The notes: generated by a model from the sequence alone, not told the origin. A stretch of DNA of 64,000 nt from Tatumella morbirosei (GCF_000757425.2 NZ_JPKR02000001.1:124001-188000), one strand, 5' to 3'; counted from the stretch's first letter, positions 9,562 through 21,495 are shown. Made by a program: numbers and translations.

Positions 9562-9586
9562 GCCGGCAGTGCTGAACACTGCCGGC
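9562..9586 (-). promoter_or_regulatory. Hairpin in the lacZ-lacY gap
   Basis: GCCGGCAGTG and CACTGCCGGC form a perfect 10-bp stem with the loop CTGAA. It occupies most of the gap between lacZ and lacY. A structure in this place can shape mRNA processing and reduce downstream expression. That role is inferred from position. Confidence 0.55.
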
Positions 9587-9592
9587 AAAGGA

Positions 9593-12722
<3,130 letters not shown>

Positions 12723-12727
12723 CTTAA

Positions 12728-12757
12728 AACATAAATGCCGGTACTATTTTCTGTAAA
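12728..12757 (-). promoter_or_regulatory. lacZ promoter (-35 TTTACA, -10 TATGTT)
   Basis: On the minus strand TTTACA (12757-12752) and TATGTT (12733-12728) are separated by 18 bases. Both hexamers and the spacing equal those of the wild-type E. coli lac promoter. It is a weak promoter that needs CRP, and a CRP site lies just upstream. Confidence 0.92.
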
Positions 12758-12772
12758 GCAGCAACTGCCCGG

Positions 12773-12792
12773 TCAGTGAACTGACTCACATT
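12773..12792 (-). promoter_or_regulatory. CRP-binding site of the lac promoter
   Basis: The minus strand reads AATGTGAGTCAGTTCACTGA, a good TGTGA-N6-TCACA type site, placed upstream of the -35 box as in E. coli. It starts only 3 bases after the lacI stop codon. Confidence 0.9.
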
Positions 12793-12795
12793 AAT

Positions 12796-13878
12796 TTATT
12801 CACCGGAGGGAAGGCGCGAGACCTGGCGGGCCAGACGGATCAGTGAAGCGGAAAGCTCTCTGGCAGAGACGGCATCACGGCCCGGTGGCTGTACGGTATG
12901 ACGTACCACCAGGCTGACGGGCAGTTGCTGGTTTTCAGTGCCTTGTTCGCCACGCGATAACTGCAGCAGCCGGTCAACGCTGGTTTTGCCGAGCAACGGA
13001 AAGTCCTGACGAATGGTGGTGAGAGGCGGAATATAGCAGCAGCTGTCATCGGTATCATCGTAGCCAATCACCGAAATATCGGCCGGAACCTGCAGACCAT
13101 ATTCGCTGATAGCCCGCATGGCACCGAGCGCCATCTGATCATTGGCAACCAGCATGGCACCCGGCAGGATACCTCGCTCCAGCATCTGCCGGGTTTGTAA
13201 AAACCCCGACATGGCGCTCCAGTCACCCTGCAATTCGGCGACCGGTTGCAGCTGTTGGCGGGCAAGGGATGACAGCCAGCCGCTGCGTCTTAGCCTGGCG
13301 GAGACCGAACTTTCCGGGCCACTGAGCAGTGCAATCTGCTGATGGCCCCGGGATAACAGATATTCTGCTGCCAGTTGCGGTCCCTGCTGGTGAGAGAAAA
13401 TGATGCTGTTGACCGGGGCACTGTCTGAAACATCCAGGAACAGCACCGGGACGTTGCCGCAGGCATTGGCCACTTCCCGCGCATCATCATCATCCAGTGG
13501 AAAGTTAACGATAATACCGGTCACCCGTTGTGCCAGCAGATGATAAATGGCTGCTTTACAGGCCTGCAATCCGGCATGTTCAATCATGGAGATAACCACA
13601 CTGGCAGAACAGTGGTCAGCGCGGGATTTAATGGCGGCGACAATCTGGGAGGGGGCATGCAGTGCCAGGTGGGTGGTTGCCACGCCAATCAGCGGGGATT
13701 GTTTTCCTGCCAACTGCTGAGCGACCCGGTTGGGGATATAGTTCAGTTCAGCCATCGCCGCTTCGACTTTCTCGCGGGTCCGGGCCGAAACATGGCTGGC
13801 CTGATTAACCACCCTTGAGACGGTCTGGTATGAGACCCCCGCAAGGTCTGCAACATCATACAGTGTGACTGGTTTCAT
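12796..13878 (-). CDS. lacI: Lactose operon repressor LacI
   Basis: This 360-residue repressor has the N-terminal LacI helix-turn-helix. The recognition residues Y17, Q18 and R22 are the E. coli ones (VSYQTVSRVV), consistent with the conserved operators. The hinge helix NRVAQQLAGKQ is followed by the periplasmic-binding-like core with NSIIFSH, HQQIALLSGP, GDWSAMSGF and DDTDDSCCYIPPLTT. The C-terminal LIRLARQVSRLPSGE keeps the leucine-rich tetramer helix. It is transcribed in the same direction as lacZ and ends just before the CRP site. A third operator, O3, at the end of lacI was looked for and not found. Core residues around 125-150 diverge most from E. coli. Confidence 0.97.
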   Translation of the reverse strand: MKPVTLYDVADLAGVSYQTVSRVVNQASHVSARTREKVEAAMAELNYIPNRVAQQLAGKQSPLIGVATTHLALHAPSQIVAAIKSRADHCSASVVISMIEHAGLQACKAAIYHLLAQRVTGIIVNFPLDDDDAREVANACGNVPVLFLDVSDSAPVNSIIFSHQQGPQLAAEYLLSRGHQQIALLSGPESSVSARLRRSGWLSSLARQQLQPVAELQGDWSAMSGFLQTRQMLERGILPGAMLVANDQMALGAMRAISEYGLQVPADISVIGYDDTDDSCCYIPPLTTIRQDFPLLGKTSVDRLLQLSRGEQGTENQQLPVSLVVRHTVQPPGRDAVSARELSASLIRLARQVSRLPSGE

Positions 13879-13956
13879 GAGTTCTCCCTGATTACCGGCT
13901 GTCCGCTGGCTATCATGCCACAGTTCTCTGCAGAGTCGCTATGTCCGGTGGTTGGG

Positions 13957-14928
13957 TCAGGGTTCCGGCGGGCGCGCCGGGGCAATATTACCGATACGCA
14001 CCGGCAGCCCCGAATATTGCCGACAGCGTTTTTTCAGCGCCTGCCACTCTTCTGTCTGCTGGCGATTGTGGGCAGTCAGGGAATCAAAGGCTTCTTCAGA
14101 GAATTCGATACTGAACTCCCCCGCTATCTGCGGGTCGTCTTCGGATAAGGGCTCTGCGTCTTCTTGTTCTTCGTCCGGATCTTCATCCCGTTCAGCCAGC
14201 AGCTGTTGCAGTTGCCGGGTATTATGTTCGGCCACCGCCGGGCTGTAATAAAACAGCCCGCTGATAAAAATGGCTTCCAGCAGTTCACGAAAACTTAATT
14301 CGGTTTCGCTGTAGAGCCGGTGGCGGTGGGTATCATAGTCAATACCGGTAACCCCTTTCTGAAGTAACCCGTCCTGTGGCAGGAATTCCAGCGCCTGTCG
14401 GTTATCAATCACTACCGGCAGGTTTTTAATATCATGGATATTTTCGCTCAGGCTCCAGTGTTGTGCAGAGTCAAAGCGGATGCCAAAAGCGCTACATTCG
14501 GTTTCGATATCGAAATCATCGGCGGGTGCCAGTTCACGGGAAAAATAGTCGTTAAGGTCTTCCTCTTCTCCCGGTTGCAGATACTGATAACTACGAACCA
14601 CCGCGCTGTGACGGCGGATACATATCCAGTCAGGCCCGTTGCTGGCCGATGGGGCCGGTTTTTTCATTTCACGGATATAAGCGGCGACATCACGGTCCAG
14701 CAGGGCGGTTAACAGATCCTGCCAGGCTTCCACCGCAATCAGGATTGCCGCCAGGGTGGTGCCCTGTTCAATCACCACCGGGTGCCGAAAGAAGCGTAAC
14801 AAAAACCAGGGGTCATCAGCGGGCTGGGTCCGCAGAACAGACAGCAGAGGCAGGGCGGTGGCGTCGTCGAAGTCAGATTTAAAACGCAAAATCTGGTCTG
14901 CACAAAAATAAAGACGGCCTTCCATCAT
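13957..14928 (-). CDS. Unrecognised 323-residue acidic protein
   Basis: The product is not recognised. It is a soluble-looking protein with no signal peptide or membrane span. Residues about 255-275 are strongly acidic (ERDEDPDEEQEDAEPLSEDD), and the C-terminus is proline/arginine-rich (APARPPEP). A hydrophobic helix-like stretch (FRELLEAIFISGLFYYSPAVAEH) precedes the acidic part. Two adjacent ATG codons at 14928 and 14925 are possible starts, and neither has a strong ribosome site. It lies between lacI and an unrelated membrane protein on the same strand, with a hairpin before it. Codon use looks like the surrounding chromosome. It could be a lineage-specific cytoplasmic protein. Confidence 0.65.
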   Translation of the reverse strand: MMEGRLYFCADQILRFKSDFDDATALPLLSVLRTQPADDPWFLLRFFRHPVVIEQGTTLAAILIAVEAWQDLLTALLDRDVAAYIREMKKPAPSASNGPDWICIRRHSAVVRSYQYLQPGEEEDLNDYFSRELAPADDFDIETECSAFGIRFDSAQHWSLSENIHDIKNLPVVIDNRQALEFLPQDGLLQKGVTGIDYDTHRHRLYSETELSFRELLEAIFISGLFYYSPAVAEHNTRQLQQLLAERDEDPDEEQEDAEPLSEDDPQIAGEFSIEFSEEAFDSLTAHNRQQTEEWQALKKRCRQYSGLPVRIGNIAPARPPEP

Positions 14929-15049
14929 AGTGTGGTTCCCGCTGAGGACAGTACCAACACCTTAGCAGAGCCGATTAACCGGTGGTAGGGGGCAGCCCCC
15001 GGAAACTGAGGTTGTGTGATAATCCGCCGCATGGCAGAACAATCGCAGA

Positions 15050-15081
15050 GTACTGCCGGGGCTGTTGCACACCGGCAGTAC
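15050..15081 (-). terminator. Hairpin after the zinc-ribbon membrane protein gene
   Basis: GTACTGCCGG and CCGGCAGTAC form a perfect 10-bp stem around a 12-base loop, 20 bases past the stop codon of the minus-strand gene at 15101. No clear T-run follows. Confidence 0.5.
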
Positions 15082-15100
15082 CTAATCAAAGGGGATAAGA

Positions 15101-15649
15101 TCAGAAGTGGTTAATCAGCCAGAACCCGGCCGTCAGGCCAAAACTGCGCATGTTAAAGAACCAGAAGAACACAAACAGGCAGAAGGTCGGGTGACCACGC
15201 TCACGGCTTTTCGCCTGATGAAACTCCCGGAATTTAAACATCATCAGCAAATTTACCAGCAATAGTACCAGCAGCGGCGCGTACAGTTTCGGGAACGGCA
15301 TAGTGAACAGCCCAAGCCCGTAGTAATCCCGGTAACTTTGCAGGAATTTCAGGCTGCTGACAATTTCAAACGCCAGCAACAGCATCAGTATAAACGGCGT
15401 TATGCGGGCATAGATAAATCTGGCCGCGAAATTATCCAAAGGCAGCGGGGGGCGCTTCGGGGCTGACCTGCGAGCGGGCTGTGCAGAAGGTGCCGGAGAC
15501 GGCGATGGACTCTGTGATGGCAGGCGGGTATCAGGCTCACCGGCCCAATTCCCCAGGTTATCATGCCGGTCAGCGGCACGTTCATTTTCGGCACAGGACG
15601 GGCAATAATCATTAATGATCTGCTGATGACATTTGGGGCAGGTTTGCAT
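15101..15649 (-). CDS. Zinc-ribbon membrane protein of unknown function
   Basis: This 182-residue protein starts with a two-knuckle zinc ribbon (CPKCHQQI then CPSCAE, residues 4-21). A proline/serine-rich linker (about 45-65) follows. Then come two or three membrane segments: FILMLLLAFEIVSSL, LYAPLLVLLLVNLLMMF and FCLFVFFWFFNMRSFGLTAGFWL. The ATG at 15649 has AAGGATG upstream. A cytoplasmic zinc ribbon tethered to the membrane suggests a small regulatory or scaffold protein, but nothing more specific can be said. It is followed by a hairpin and then by the acidic protein gene on the same strand. Confidence 0.7.
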   Translation of the reverse strand: MQTCPKCHQQIINDYCPSCAENERAADRHDNLGNWAGEPDTRLPSQSPSPSPAPSAQPARRSAPKRPPLPLDNFAARFIYARITPFILMLLLAFEIVSSLKFLQSYRDYYGLGLFTMPFPKLYAPLLVLLLVNLLMMFKFREFHQAKSRERGHPTFCLFVFFWFFNMRSFGLTAGFWLINHF

Positions 15650-16386
15650 GCAACATCCTTTCTGAAGCGTGAGACTGGCTCAGTGAAAGCCCGGCCTGTA
15701 GCTGCCGGAACGAAAAGCGTTTTATGGTTGTCGGCAAATCATCGCATGGCCTATAGCGGAAGGCAAATGAGGGGGAGTGGGGGAGTGGGATTAGCGGGAT
15801 ACCCGGGAGTGCAGGTTGGTTTAATGGCTCGATAAGGTGTTATTGAGGTGGACCGGTGAAAATGATTACGATTGGGGATCTAAATGGTTGAAATTCTGCA
15901 TTGAGCGAATAGCGGGTGTTCGCTGTTAACAAATGCATGTAAACGATTTACTTTCGCAGTCGCATATTAGTAACATAGTAGTGCCACGGTCGCCTCGCTA
16001 AGGAAGGCAATCGCGATAAGGCGGTGCTTGGTTTATCCGGGGTACGACCTGGCGAATTACTTGAGAATGCTGCTGATAAGAGGCTTAGTAAAATCCTCTA
16101 AAAAAATGATGGTCACTTTAAGTAATCAGCGTTTACATCTACTTTTCCCTATACGTTATGAACATTCAAATCAGATGTTAACTTTTACCCCAAACAAGGC
16201 GCTGGTGTCGGAGTATCCTCTGTCAACAATCTGTCGGCCAATATTACCCCACAGGTTAATATTTTTTGTGATCTGGCTGGAGCTCTCAGACATGGTGTGA
16301 ACGTAACTTGGTAGGTTTAAATCATTACAAAAATTAACGGTTCAAATCTTCTCTAGTTAATCCTAATTTTCATTCTGGAATAAATC
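15650..16386. other. Non-coding stretch with gene debris at the edge of an AT-rich insert
   Basis: No intact gene is convincing here. Base composition becomes AT-rich from about 15840. Reading + strand 16162-16314 gives 50 codons ending in TW then stop (YPKQGAGVGVSSVNNLSANI, then TPQVNIF). This resembles the last strands of an autotransporter or other outer-membrane barrel ending in an aromatic residue. Another stretch, about 15990-16108, reads without a stop as RLAKEGNRDKAVLGL...RPGELLENAADKRLSKIL and looks like a protein end. Both are probably remnants of genes cut during insertion of the neighbouring segment. Confidence 0.3.
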
Positions 16387-17292
16387 ATGGAATTACGGCA
16401 GTTACGTTATTTTCTGAGTGTTGCTGAACATAAAAGTATCCGTCTCGCATCAAATTATGTGCACGTGACTCAACCTGCTATTTCACGACAACTGCAGGAT
16501 ATGGAGAGAGAAGTTGGATTTAACCTCTTTATTCGTCATCCGCGCGGACTCGATCTCACACCTGCTGGAGAGACCTTTTATCATGATGTAAAAAAACTAA
16601 TGGCCGATCTGGATGTTTCTATTGAAAACGCCCAACGTATTGACAGCGGTTTCGAAGGGCATCTGCGTCTCGGGTTTGTCGAAAACAGCAGTTGGGATGG
16701 TGTGGTGCCCGCGACACTTCGCCACTTTCAGCAGTTAGTCCCACAGGCTACACTTGAGCTAATTCCGTTAAATACACCTGAACAGGTCTCACTTATTGAA
16801 AAGGGCAATCTTGATGGCGGTTTTATTTATGAGTTTGGAGCCCAGTCTGATCAGTGCAGGGTTATTAAGTTACACCAGCATGATATCAGGTTAGCGCTGC
16901 CAAAGACGTGGGCATTGTGTGATGAGAGTGACAGCGTATCATTACACCGCGTTGCACATCTGCCTTTTATCACATCATCTCGTCGAATTTATCCTGCCTA
17001 TTACGATCATCTCATGTCTGCGTGCCACAATTTGGGCGTGACGTTAAAGATTGTACAGGAAGAACAAACTGAGTCAGCGATTCTGGCATTGGTGAGCGCA
17101 GGCATTGGTGCCGCATTGGTCAACTCTGCCAATATCTCTCGCCAGCCTGTAGGGGTAGATTTGATCAAACTGTCAGATCTAAATATTATGATGCCACTGA
17201 GTTTTTCCTTTCTGGCTAAAAATAATGCGCCATTGCTAAATCGCTTCTTAGATTCACTACATATTTCTCATAAAGCCTTATCTAATCCTTAG
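16387..17292 (+). CDS. LysR-family transcriptional regulator
   Basis: This 301-residue regulator has an N-terminal winged helix (residues 1-60; LRYFLSVAEHKSIRLASNYVHVTQPAISRQLQDME) and a substrate-binding-like C-terminal domain (about 90-295). It resembles the BenM/CatM/HcaR branch. It lies 107 bases upstream of, and in the same direction as, a DoeB-like deacylase, an MFS carrier, an MBL-fold gene and a RidA-like gene. It is therefore the likely activator of that set. DNA here is more AT-rich than in the flanking chromosome. Its inducer is unknown. Confidence 0.87.
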   Translation: MELRQLRYFLSVAEHKSIRLASNYVHVTQPAISRQLQDMEREVGFNLFIRHPRGLDLTPAGETFYHDVKKLMADLDVSIENAQRIDSGFEGHLRLGFVENSSWDGVVPATLRHFQQLVPQATLELIPLNTPEQVSLIEKGNLDGGFIYEFGAQSDQCRVIKLHQHDIRLALPKTWALCDESDSVSLHRVAHLPFITSSRRIYPAYYDHLMSACHNLGVTLKIVQEEQTESAILALVSAGIGAALVNSANISRQPVGVDLIKLSDLNIMMPLSFSFLAKNNAPLLNRFLDSLHISHKALSNP

Positions 17293-17399
17293 TGATGCCC
17301 ATAAGGCATCAGCAGATCTACTATTTAGTATTTTTATTAATACCTAGTGTAATCCCATACTGAGTCTCATTTACAAACGACCTAGTTCAGGAAGATAAA

Positions 17400-18410
17400 A
17401 TGACCTCACAACGTTCTCTTATCAGTGCAACGGTAGATTGGGATGCCGATGGTTATCAAACGGGTGTTCTGCTGCTTCCCCACTCACATGATACATCTGC
17501 CTACGGGCGAATTCCCATCCCTGTAGCCGTATTGAAGCAAGGAAACGGCCCTACGGTTTTAATGACGGGCGGTAATCACGGTGATGAATTAGAGGGGCCT
17601 ATTGCCCTGATGAAAATCATGCAAGAGATGGAAAATTGGAAAATAAACGGCAGAATTATTGTGATCCCTGGCCTGAACTTTCCTGCGTTTCAAAAAGGTA
17701 CACGGACATCTCCTCTGGATAAAGGCAATTTAAACCGAATGTTCCCAGGTAATCGCAATGGAAGTCTGACCGAAATGATAGCCCATTACGTTGACACAGA
17801 ACTATTTCCGATCTCTGACGTCATTCTGGATATGCATGCGGGGGGAGCGTCATTCAATCATGCTCCGGTTCTATTGGCAGCCCTGCCTGAGGATACGGCG
17901 CAGCATGATGATTACATTAAGCTGGTTAACGCCTTCAATGCACCTACAACCATGATCATGGATTTACTGGGAGAAGATCGAACTTACGGCGCGGCGGCAG
18001 AGAGTCATGGCAAACTTTTCCTCTGCGGTGAGTTTGGCGGTGGGGCATCCTGCAATCCTGATTACCTCCAGATTGTCGAAGCCGGATTAAGACGCGTTTT
18101 GCAGGCTTTGGACGTGATCAGCCATGCTCCCGCGCAACAACAGAGTGAAACGCGACTCATGAAAGTTAAAGGAGCCGGACACTATCTATTCTCCCGCGGA
18201 CGCGGTGTTTTTGAACCCTGTTTCAAGCTCGGCGATCACGTACATCCCGGGCAGCTTGCAGGACGACTCTTTAACATCGATGCTCCATGGGAGGCAGCGA
18301 CAGAGCATTATTTCAGCCAAGAAGGTGAGATCATGGTTACGCGAACTTTCTCTCATGTCGTTGCGGGTGATTGTCTGGCCGTTATCGCGTCACCTTCGTC
18401 ATGGTGCTGA
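17400..18410 (+). CDS. Succinylglutamate desuccinylase/aspartoacylase-family deacylase, DoeB-like
   Basis: This 336-residue zinc hydrolase removes an acyl group from an N-acyl amino acid. Metal ligands are visible as GGNHGDELEG (H60, E63) and LDMHAGG (H146). The probable catalytic glutamate is in CGEFGGG (about E211). The C-terminal part (MKVKGAGHYLFSRGRGVFEP onward) is the barrel domain typical of N-alpha-acetyl-L-2,4-diaminobutyrate deacetylase (DoeB/EutE) relatives. GGAAGATAAA precedes the ATG. DoeB works in ectoine breakdown, but the partners DoeA, DoeC and DoeD are not next to it. The substrate is better described as an N-acylated diamino or amino acid brought in by the adjacent MFS carrier. 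Confidence 0.82.
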   Translation: MTSQRSLISATVDWDADGYQTGVLLLPHSHDTSAYGRIPIPVAVLKQGNGPTVLMTGGNHGDELEGPIALMKIMQEMENWKINGRIIVIPGLNFPAFQKGTRTSPLDKGNLNRMFPGNRNGSLTEMIAHYVDTELFPISDVILDMHAGGASFNHAPVLLAALPEDTAQHDDYIKLVNAFNAPTTMIMDLLGEDRTYGAAAESHGKLFLCGEFGGGASCNPDYLQIVEAGLRRVLQALDVISHAPAQQQSETRLMKVKGAGHYLFSRGRGVFEPCFKLGDHVHPGQLAGRLFNIDAPWEAATEHYFSQEGEIMVTRTFSHVVAGDCLAVIASPSSWC

Positions 18411-18436
18411 TTAATTTTTCTCCTAGGGCATGACAT

Positions 18437-19768
18437 ATGAACACTGAAACGATAACGAAAGTAATAAATAACGCTTCTCGTGGTGGCGCCTATGCTATTG
18501 GGTTATTTCTCGCGTGCTTTGCATTCTCGTATCTTGACCGCCAAATTTTGAGCATTCTCGTCGAGTCCCTGAAAACCACGCTAAATATTTCAGATATCCA
18601 GATAGGGATCCTTCAAGGATTCTCTTTTACTCTCTGTTATGCCACTGCTGGCGTAATGATATCCCGAATGGTGGATAGTGCAAATCGCGTTAAATTAATC
18701 GCGGTATGCATTGCTATTTGGGCTTGTTCAACCATGTTATGTGCTACGGCCAGCAGCTTTACCGAGCTGTTGATATGGCGTGGAGGTACCGCCATTGCCG
18801 AAGCCGCTCTCAGTCCGGCTGTTTTGTCGATTTTTGCGGATATGTTCATCGCCAGCCGGTTAACCCGAGCAACGGGGATCTTTATGCTAGGTCCCTATAT
18901 TGGTAGCGGCCTGGCATTGACCGGAGGTGGAATGCTGTTGGGTTGGTTAGGTAATATGCTCAATGCTCAAAACAGTTTCGTGGGTATGTATCCCTGGCAA
19001 TTGGTATTTTTACTTGTCGGTTTTCCGGGGTTACTGCTGGCTGCATTAGTGTTTTTCACTGTCCGTGAGCCAGCTCGACTTAATCCTTACGCCAAGTATA
19101 CTCTGGCAGAGGTCGACGTGCCGAGTTTTCGGGCGGTAGTCCATGAGCTGGTGGTAAAAAACCGCTTTTGTCTGCCTTATTATTTTGCCTATTCCTGTCT
19201 CATCATGTTGTTTTATTCGCTCACGGCCTGGTTTCCTACTGTCATGATCCGACATTTCAGTCTGACGGCTGGACATGTTGGGCAGGTCAGTGGCCCTACT
19301 TATATGTTTGCGGGTATAGCGGGCGTGCTGTTAGCCGGGAAGCTCGTCAGTATGAAATGGCAAGCAAATCTGTTGAGAAGCGCACTGAAAGTGTCAGCTT
19401 ATGCTTCGGGGGGGCTGGTTGTTTTTTCTGCAATTGCACCGATTATGCCTTTTTCTACAGCTATTGCTTTTTACGGTGTTACTCTGTTTTGCGCCAGTAT
19501 TGTTATGGCGCTGGCCCCCATTCCGCTGCAAATTGCTGTTCCAAACCGTATGCGTGGTCGCGCCATATCGTTGCTTGTTTTCATGACTAACTTACTGGGA
19601 GGAGGAAGCGGACCTCTTCTGGTGGGTTATTTAAGTCAGCAATTGCATGGAACCACCAATGCACTCGGTATTGCACTAGCAATAGTCTGTGCGGGTGCCG
19701 CGATTGCAGCAGCGGTTCTCTACTCACTGTCCGTCAAATACTGTCCTGATATTGTCACTAATGATTAA
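18437..19768 (+). CDS. MFS transporter, spinster-like
   Basis: This 443-residue inner-membrane carrier has about twelve membrane segments. The N-terminal FAFSYLDRQILSILVESLK and the RGGTAIAEAALSPAVLSIFADMF segment are typical of spinster-like MFS proteins, many of which carry organic acids or amino-acid derivatives. It starts 26 bases after the DoeB-like gene and is followed 33 bases later by the MBL-fold gene, so the genes form one operon. It probably imports the acylated substrate of the deacylase. Confidence 0.82.
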   Translation: MNTETITKVINNASRGGAYAIGLFLACFAFSYLDRQILSILVESLKTTLNISDIQIGILQGFSFTLCYATAGVMISRMVDSANRVKLIAVCIAIWACSTMLCATASSFTELLIWRGGTAIAEAALSPAVLSIFADMFIASRLTRATGIFMLGPYIGSGLALTGGGMLLGWLGNMLNAQNSFVGMYPWQLVFLLVGFPGLLLAALVFFTVREPARLNPYAKYTLAEVDVPSFRAVVHELVVKNRFCLPYYFAYSCLIMLFYSLTAWFPTVMIRHFSLTAGHVGQVSGPTYMFAGIAGVLLAGKLVSMKWQANLLRSALKVSAYASGGLVVFSAIAPIMPFSTAIAFYGVTLFCASIVMALAPIPLQIAVPNRMRGRAISLLVFMTNLLGGGSGPLLVGYLSQQLHGTTNALGIALAIVCAGAAIAAAVLYSLSVKYCPDIVTND

Positions 19769-19801
19769 CTCTCAACAGTGTATTCAAGTTATGGAATATT
19801 T

Positions 19802-20650
19802 ATGATGACAGCAGACTCTTATCACCTCAGCAATGTGGCAATCAAGCGAGTTACCGAACAATTTTTTAGTATGCAGTTGGTGAAACTGCTGCCAGAAGGT
19901 CAGAACAATCTTTCGCCAGTTGGCGTGGAGGTTGATGCTCAGGTTGAAATGAGCGTTAACAGCTGGTTCATCGATGGGCCAGAGGGGCGCGTATTGATTG
20001 ATACTGCAATGGGGGATGGCAAAGATCGCTCTTTCAGCCCGCTGTTCAATCAACGGAATTCTCCATGGATGGATAATTTAAAACGCACTGTTATTGGGCC
20101 AGACGATATTGATTATGTCTTGCACCCCCATTTACATACTGACCTTGTCGGTAGGAATACCGTATGGAATGGTAAACAGTGGGTCCCTGCTTTTATCCAT
20201 GCAACTTGGGTATGTCCACAAGTTGTGCTCGACTTTGTTATGTCACAGCAGAGTATTGCGAGGGAAGTGGTGTTCGGTGACAGTATCGCGCCAATCATTG
20301 AGTGCGGGCCTGTTGTGACTCTGCCAAATACAGCCACGATATTTTTTTTAGGAATAACGTTCTATCCGACGCCCGGCCACAGCATTGGTCACATGAGTAT
20401 TGTGCTAGAAAGTGAAGCGGAAACATCCATCTTCTGTGGCGACATAATGCACACACCACTACAGGTTGAGCATAACACTTTGAGTTCAGTATTTGGCCGC
20501 GATTGTGTGCTGGCTAATTAATCTCGAAATTGGCTACTAGATTTAGCCAACACTCATCGCGCAGCGGTGTTTACAAGTCACTTCAATAAGAGTTCCGTAG
20601 GCTACGTCACGGAAAAAAATGACCATTTTAGCTTGAAGTTTGAACGGTAA
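19802..20650 (+). pseudogene. Metallo-beta-lactamase-fold hydrolase interrupted by an in-frame stop
   Basis: The reading frame begins at ATG 19802 or 19805 (a GTG at 19778 is also in frame) and stops at TAA 20519-20521. Beyond that stop the same frame stays open to TAA 20648-20650 and gives SRNWLLDLANTHRAAVFTSHFNKSSVGYVT. This looks like the missing end of the family, where F.(A/S)HF..(S/P)S.G.V is usual. A single CAA-to-TAA change would explain it. The metal motif is also altered: it reads HLHTDL where HxHxDH is standard, so the last histidine is leucine. TPGHSIGH and CGDIMHTPLQV are intact. Both changes point to loss of function. It sits between the MFS and RidA-like genes. Confidence 0.75.
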
Positions 20651-20653
20651 TTA

Positions 20654-21007
20654 ATGATGAATACAACAATAAAAATGCACAGTAACTCGCGAATGAGCCA
20701 AGTTGTCATCCATAACGGCACGATTTATCTTTCCGGTAAAACAGCACGAAATGAGGGAGATATTCACCAGCAAACGATGGAGATATTGCAAAGTATTGAT
20801 AATCTGCTGGCTGAAGCACAAAGCAGCAAGAGCCATTTACTCTCTGCACAGATTTGGCTTAAAAATATGCATGATTTCGATGCGATGAATGAAATTTGGG
20901 AGGCTTGGTTGAAAGATGTAATACCACCAGTCAGGGCATGTACACAATCGGCCTTTGCCAAACCCCATTATCTCATCGAAATTCAGGTAGTTGCAGCGAA
21001 GGTTTGA
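20654..21007 (+). CDS. RidA/YjgF-family protein
   Basis: This 117-residue protein has the chorismate-mutase-like RidA fold. It contains VIHNGTIYLSGKTA near the start, SAQIWLKNMHDFDAMNEIWEAW in the middle, and the active-site arginine in PPVRACTQSAF followed by YLIEIQVVA. RidA proteins deaminate reactive enamine/imine intermediates made by PLP enzymes. It starts 3 bases after the end of the interrupted MBL-fold frame, so it is the last gene of the LysR-associated set. A RidA member here suggests the pathway passes through an imine. The N-terminus is slightly shorter than in classical RidA. Confidence 0.82.
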   Translation: MMNTTIKMHSNSRMSQVVIHNGTIYLSGKTARNEGDIHQQTMEILQSIDNLLAEAQSSKSHLLSAQIWLKNMHDFDAMNEIWEAWLKDVIPPVRACTQSAFAKPHYLIEIQVVAAKV

Positions 21008-21224
21008 AGCGTAAGAGCATGTAGGTCCTGGACCCCAGTGGTAATAGAGGGGCGAGGCCAATAATTAAAAAAACGACGTTAAGAAAAAGGTCATTATTTA
21101 TAGATTTAAAGGCCTTAACTTTCGGTTCAGAATATCTTTTGGTTTGATCTCTTCCCTTTGTTCAGTCCCAGTATAAAGTGGAGTTTCCGGCTTTTCTTTC
21201 TCTCAGTAAATGAGGTCATCCGGC

Positions 21225-21490
21225 ATGAAAAAGATACGTTATACGGAAGAACAGGTAGCTTTTGCGCTGAAACAGGCAGAAATCGGCATCCGGGTGGAGG
21301 AAGTCTGCAGAAAGATGGGGATATCTGAGGCGACTTTTTACAACTGGAAGAAGAAATTCGGCGGCATGGGGGGACTGAATTACGCCGTCTAAGGCTGGTG
21401 GAGGAAGAGAATCACCGCCTGAAACGTCTGGTGGCTGATTTGAGCCTGGACAAGGAAATGCTGCAGGATGTCATCCGAAAAAAGTTCTGA
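21225..21490 (+). pseudogene. IS3-family orfA, frameshifted
   Basis: The N-terminal helix-turn-helix is intact (MKKIRYTEEQVAFALKQAEI and VCRKMGISEATFYNWKKKFGG). After GGMG one base is missing from a G-run near 21369-21374, and the frame ends early at 21392. The rest is readable in another frame as TELRRLRLVEEENHRLKRLV, then ADLSLDKEMLQDVIRKKF, ending at TGA 21488-21490. In the intact family this leucine-zipper region joins OrfA to OrfB. Confidence 0.78.
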
Positions 21491-21495
21491 GGCCG

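Noticed and set aside
12770-12860. lac operator O3 at the end of lacI
   Set aside because: No sequence near the lacI stop resembles the O3 half-sites; only O1 and O2 are supported.
16028-16300. 90-residue plus-strand frame in the 15.7-16.4 kb gap
   Set aside because: No ribosome site and no domain. Part of the same DNA reads more plausibly as a barrel-like remnant in another frame.
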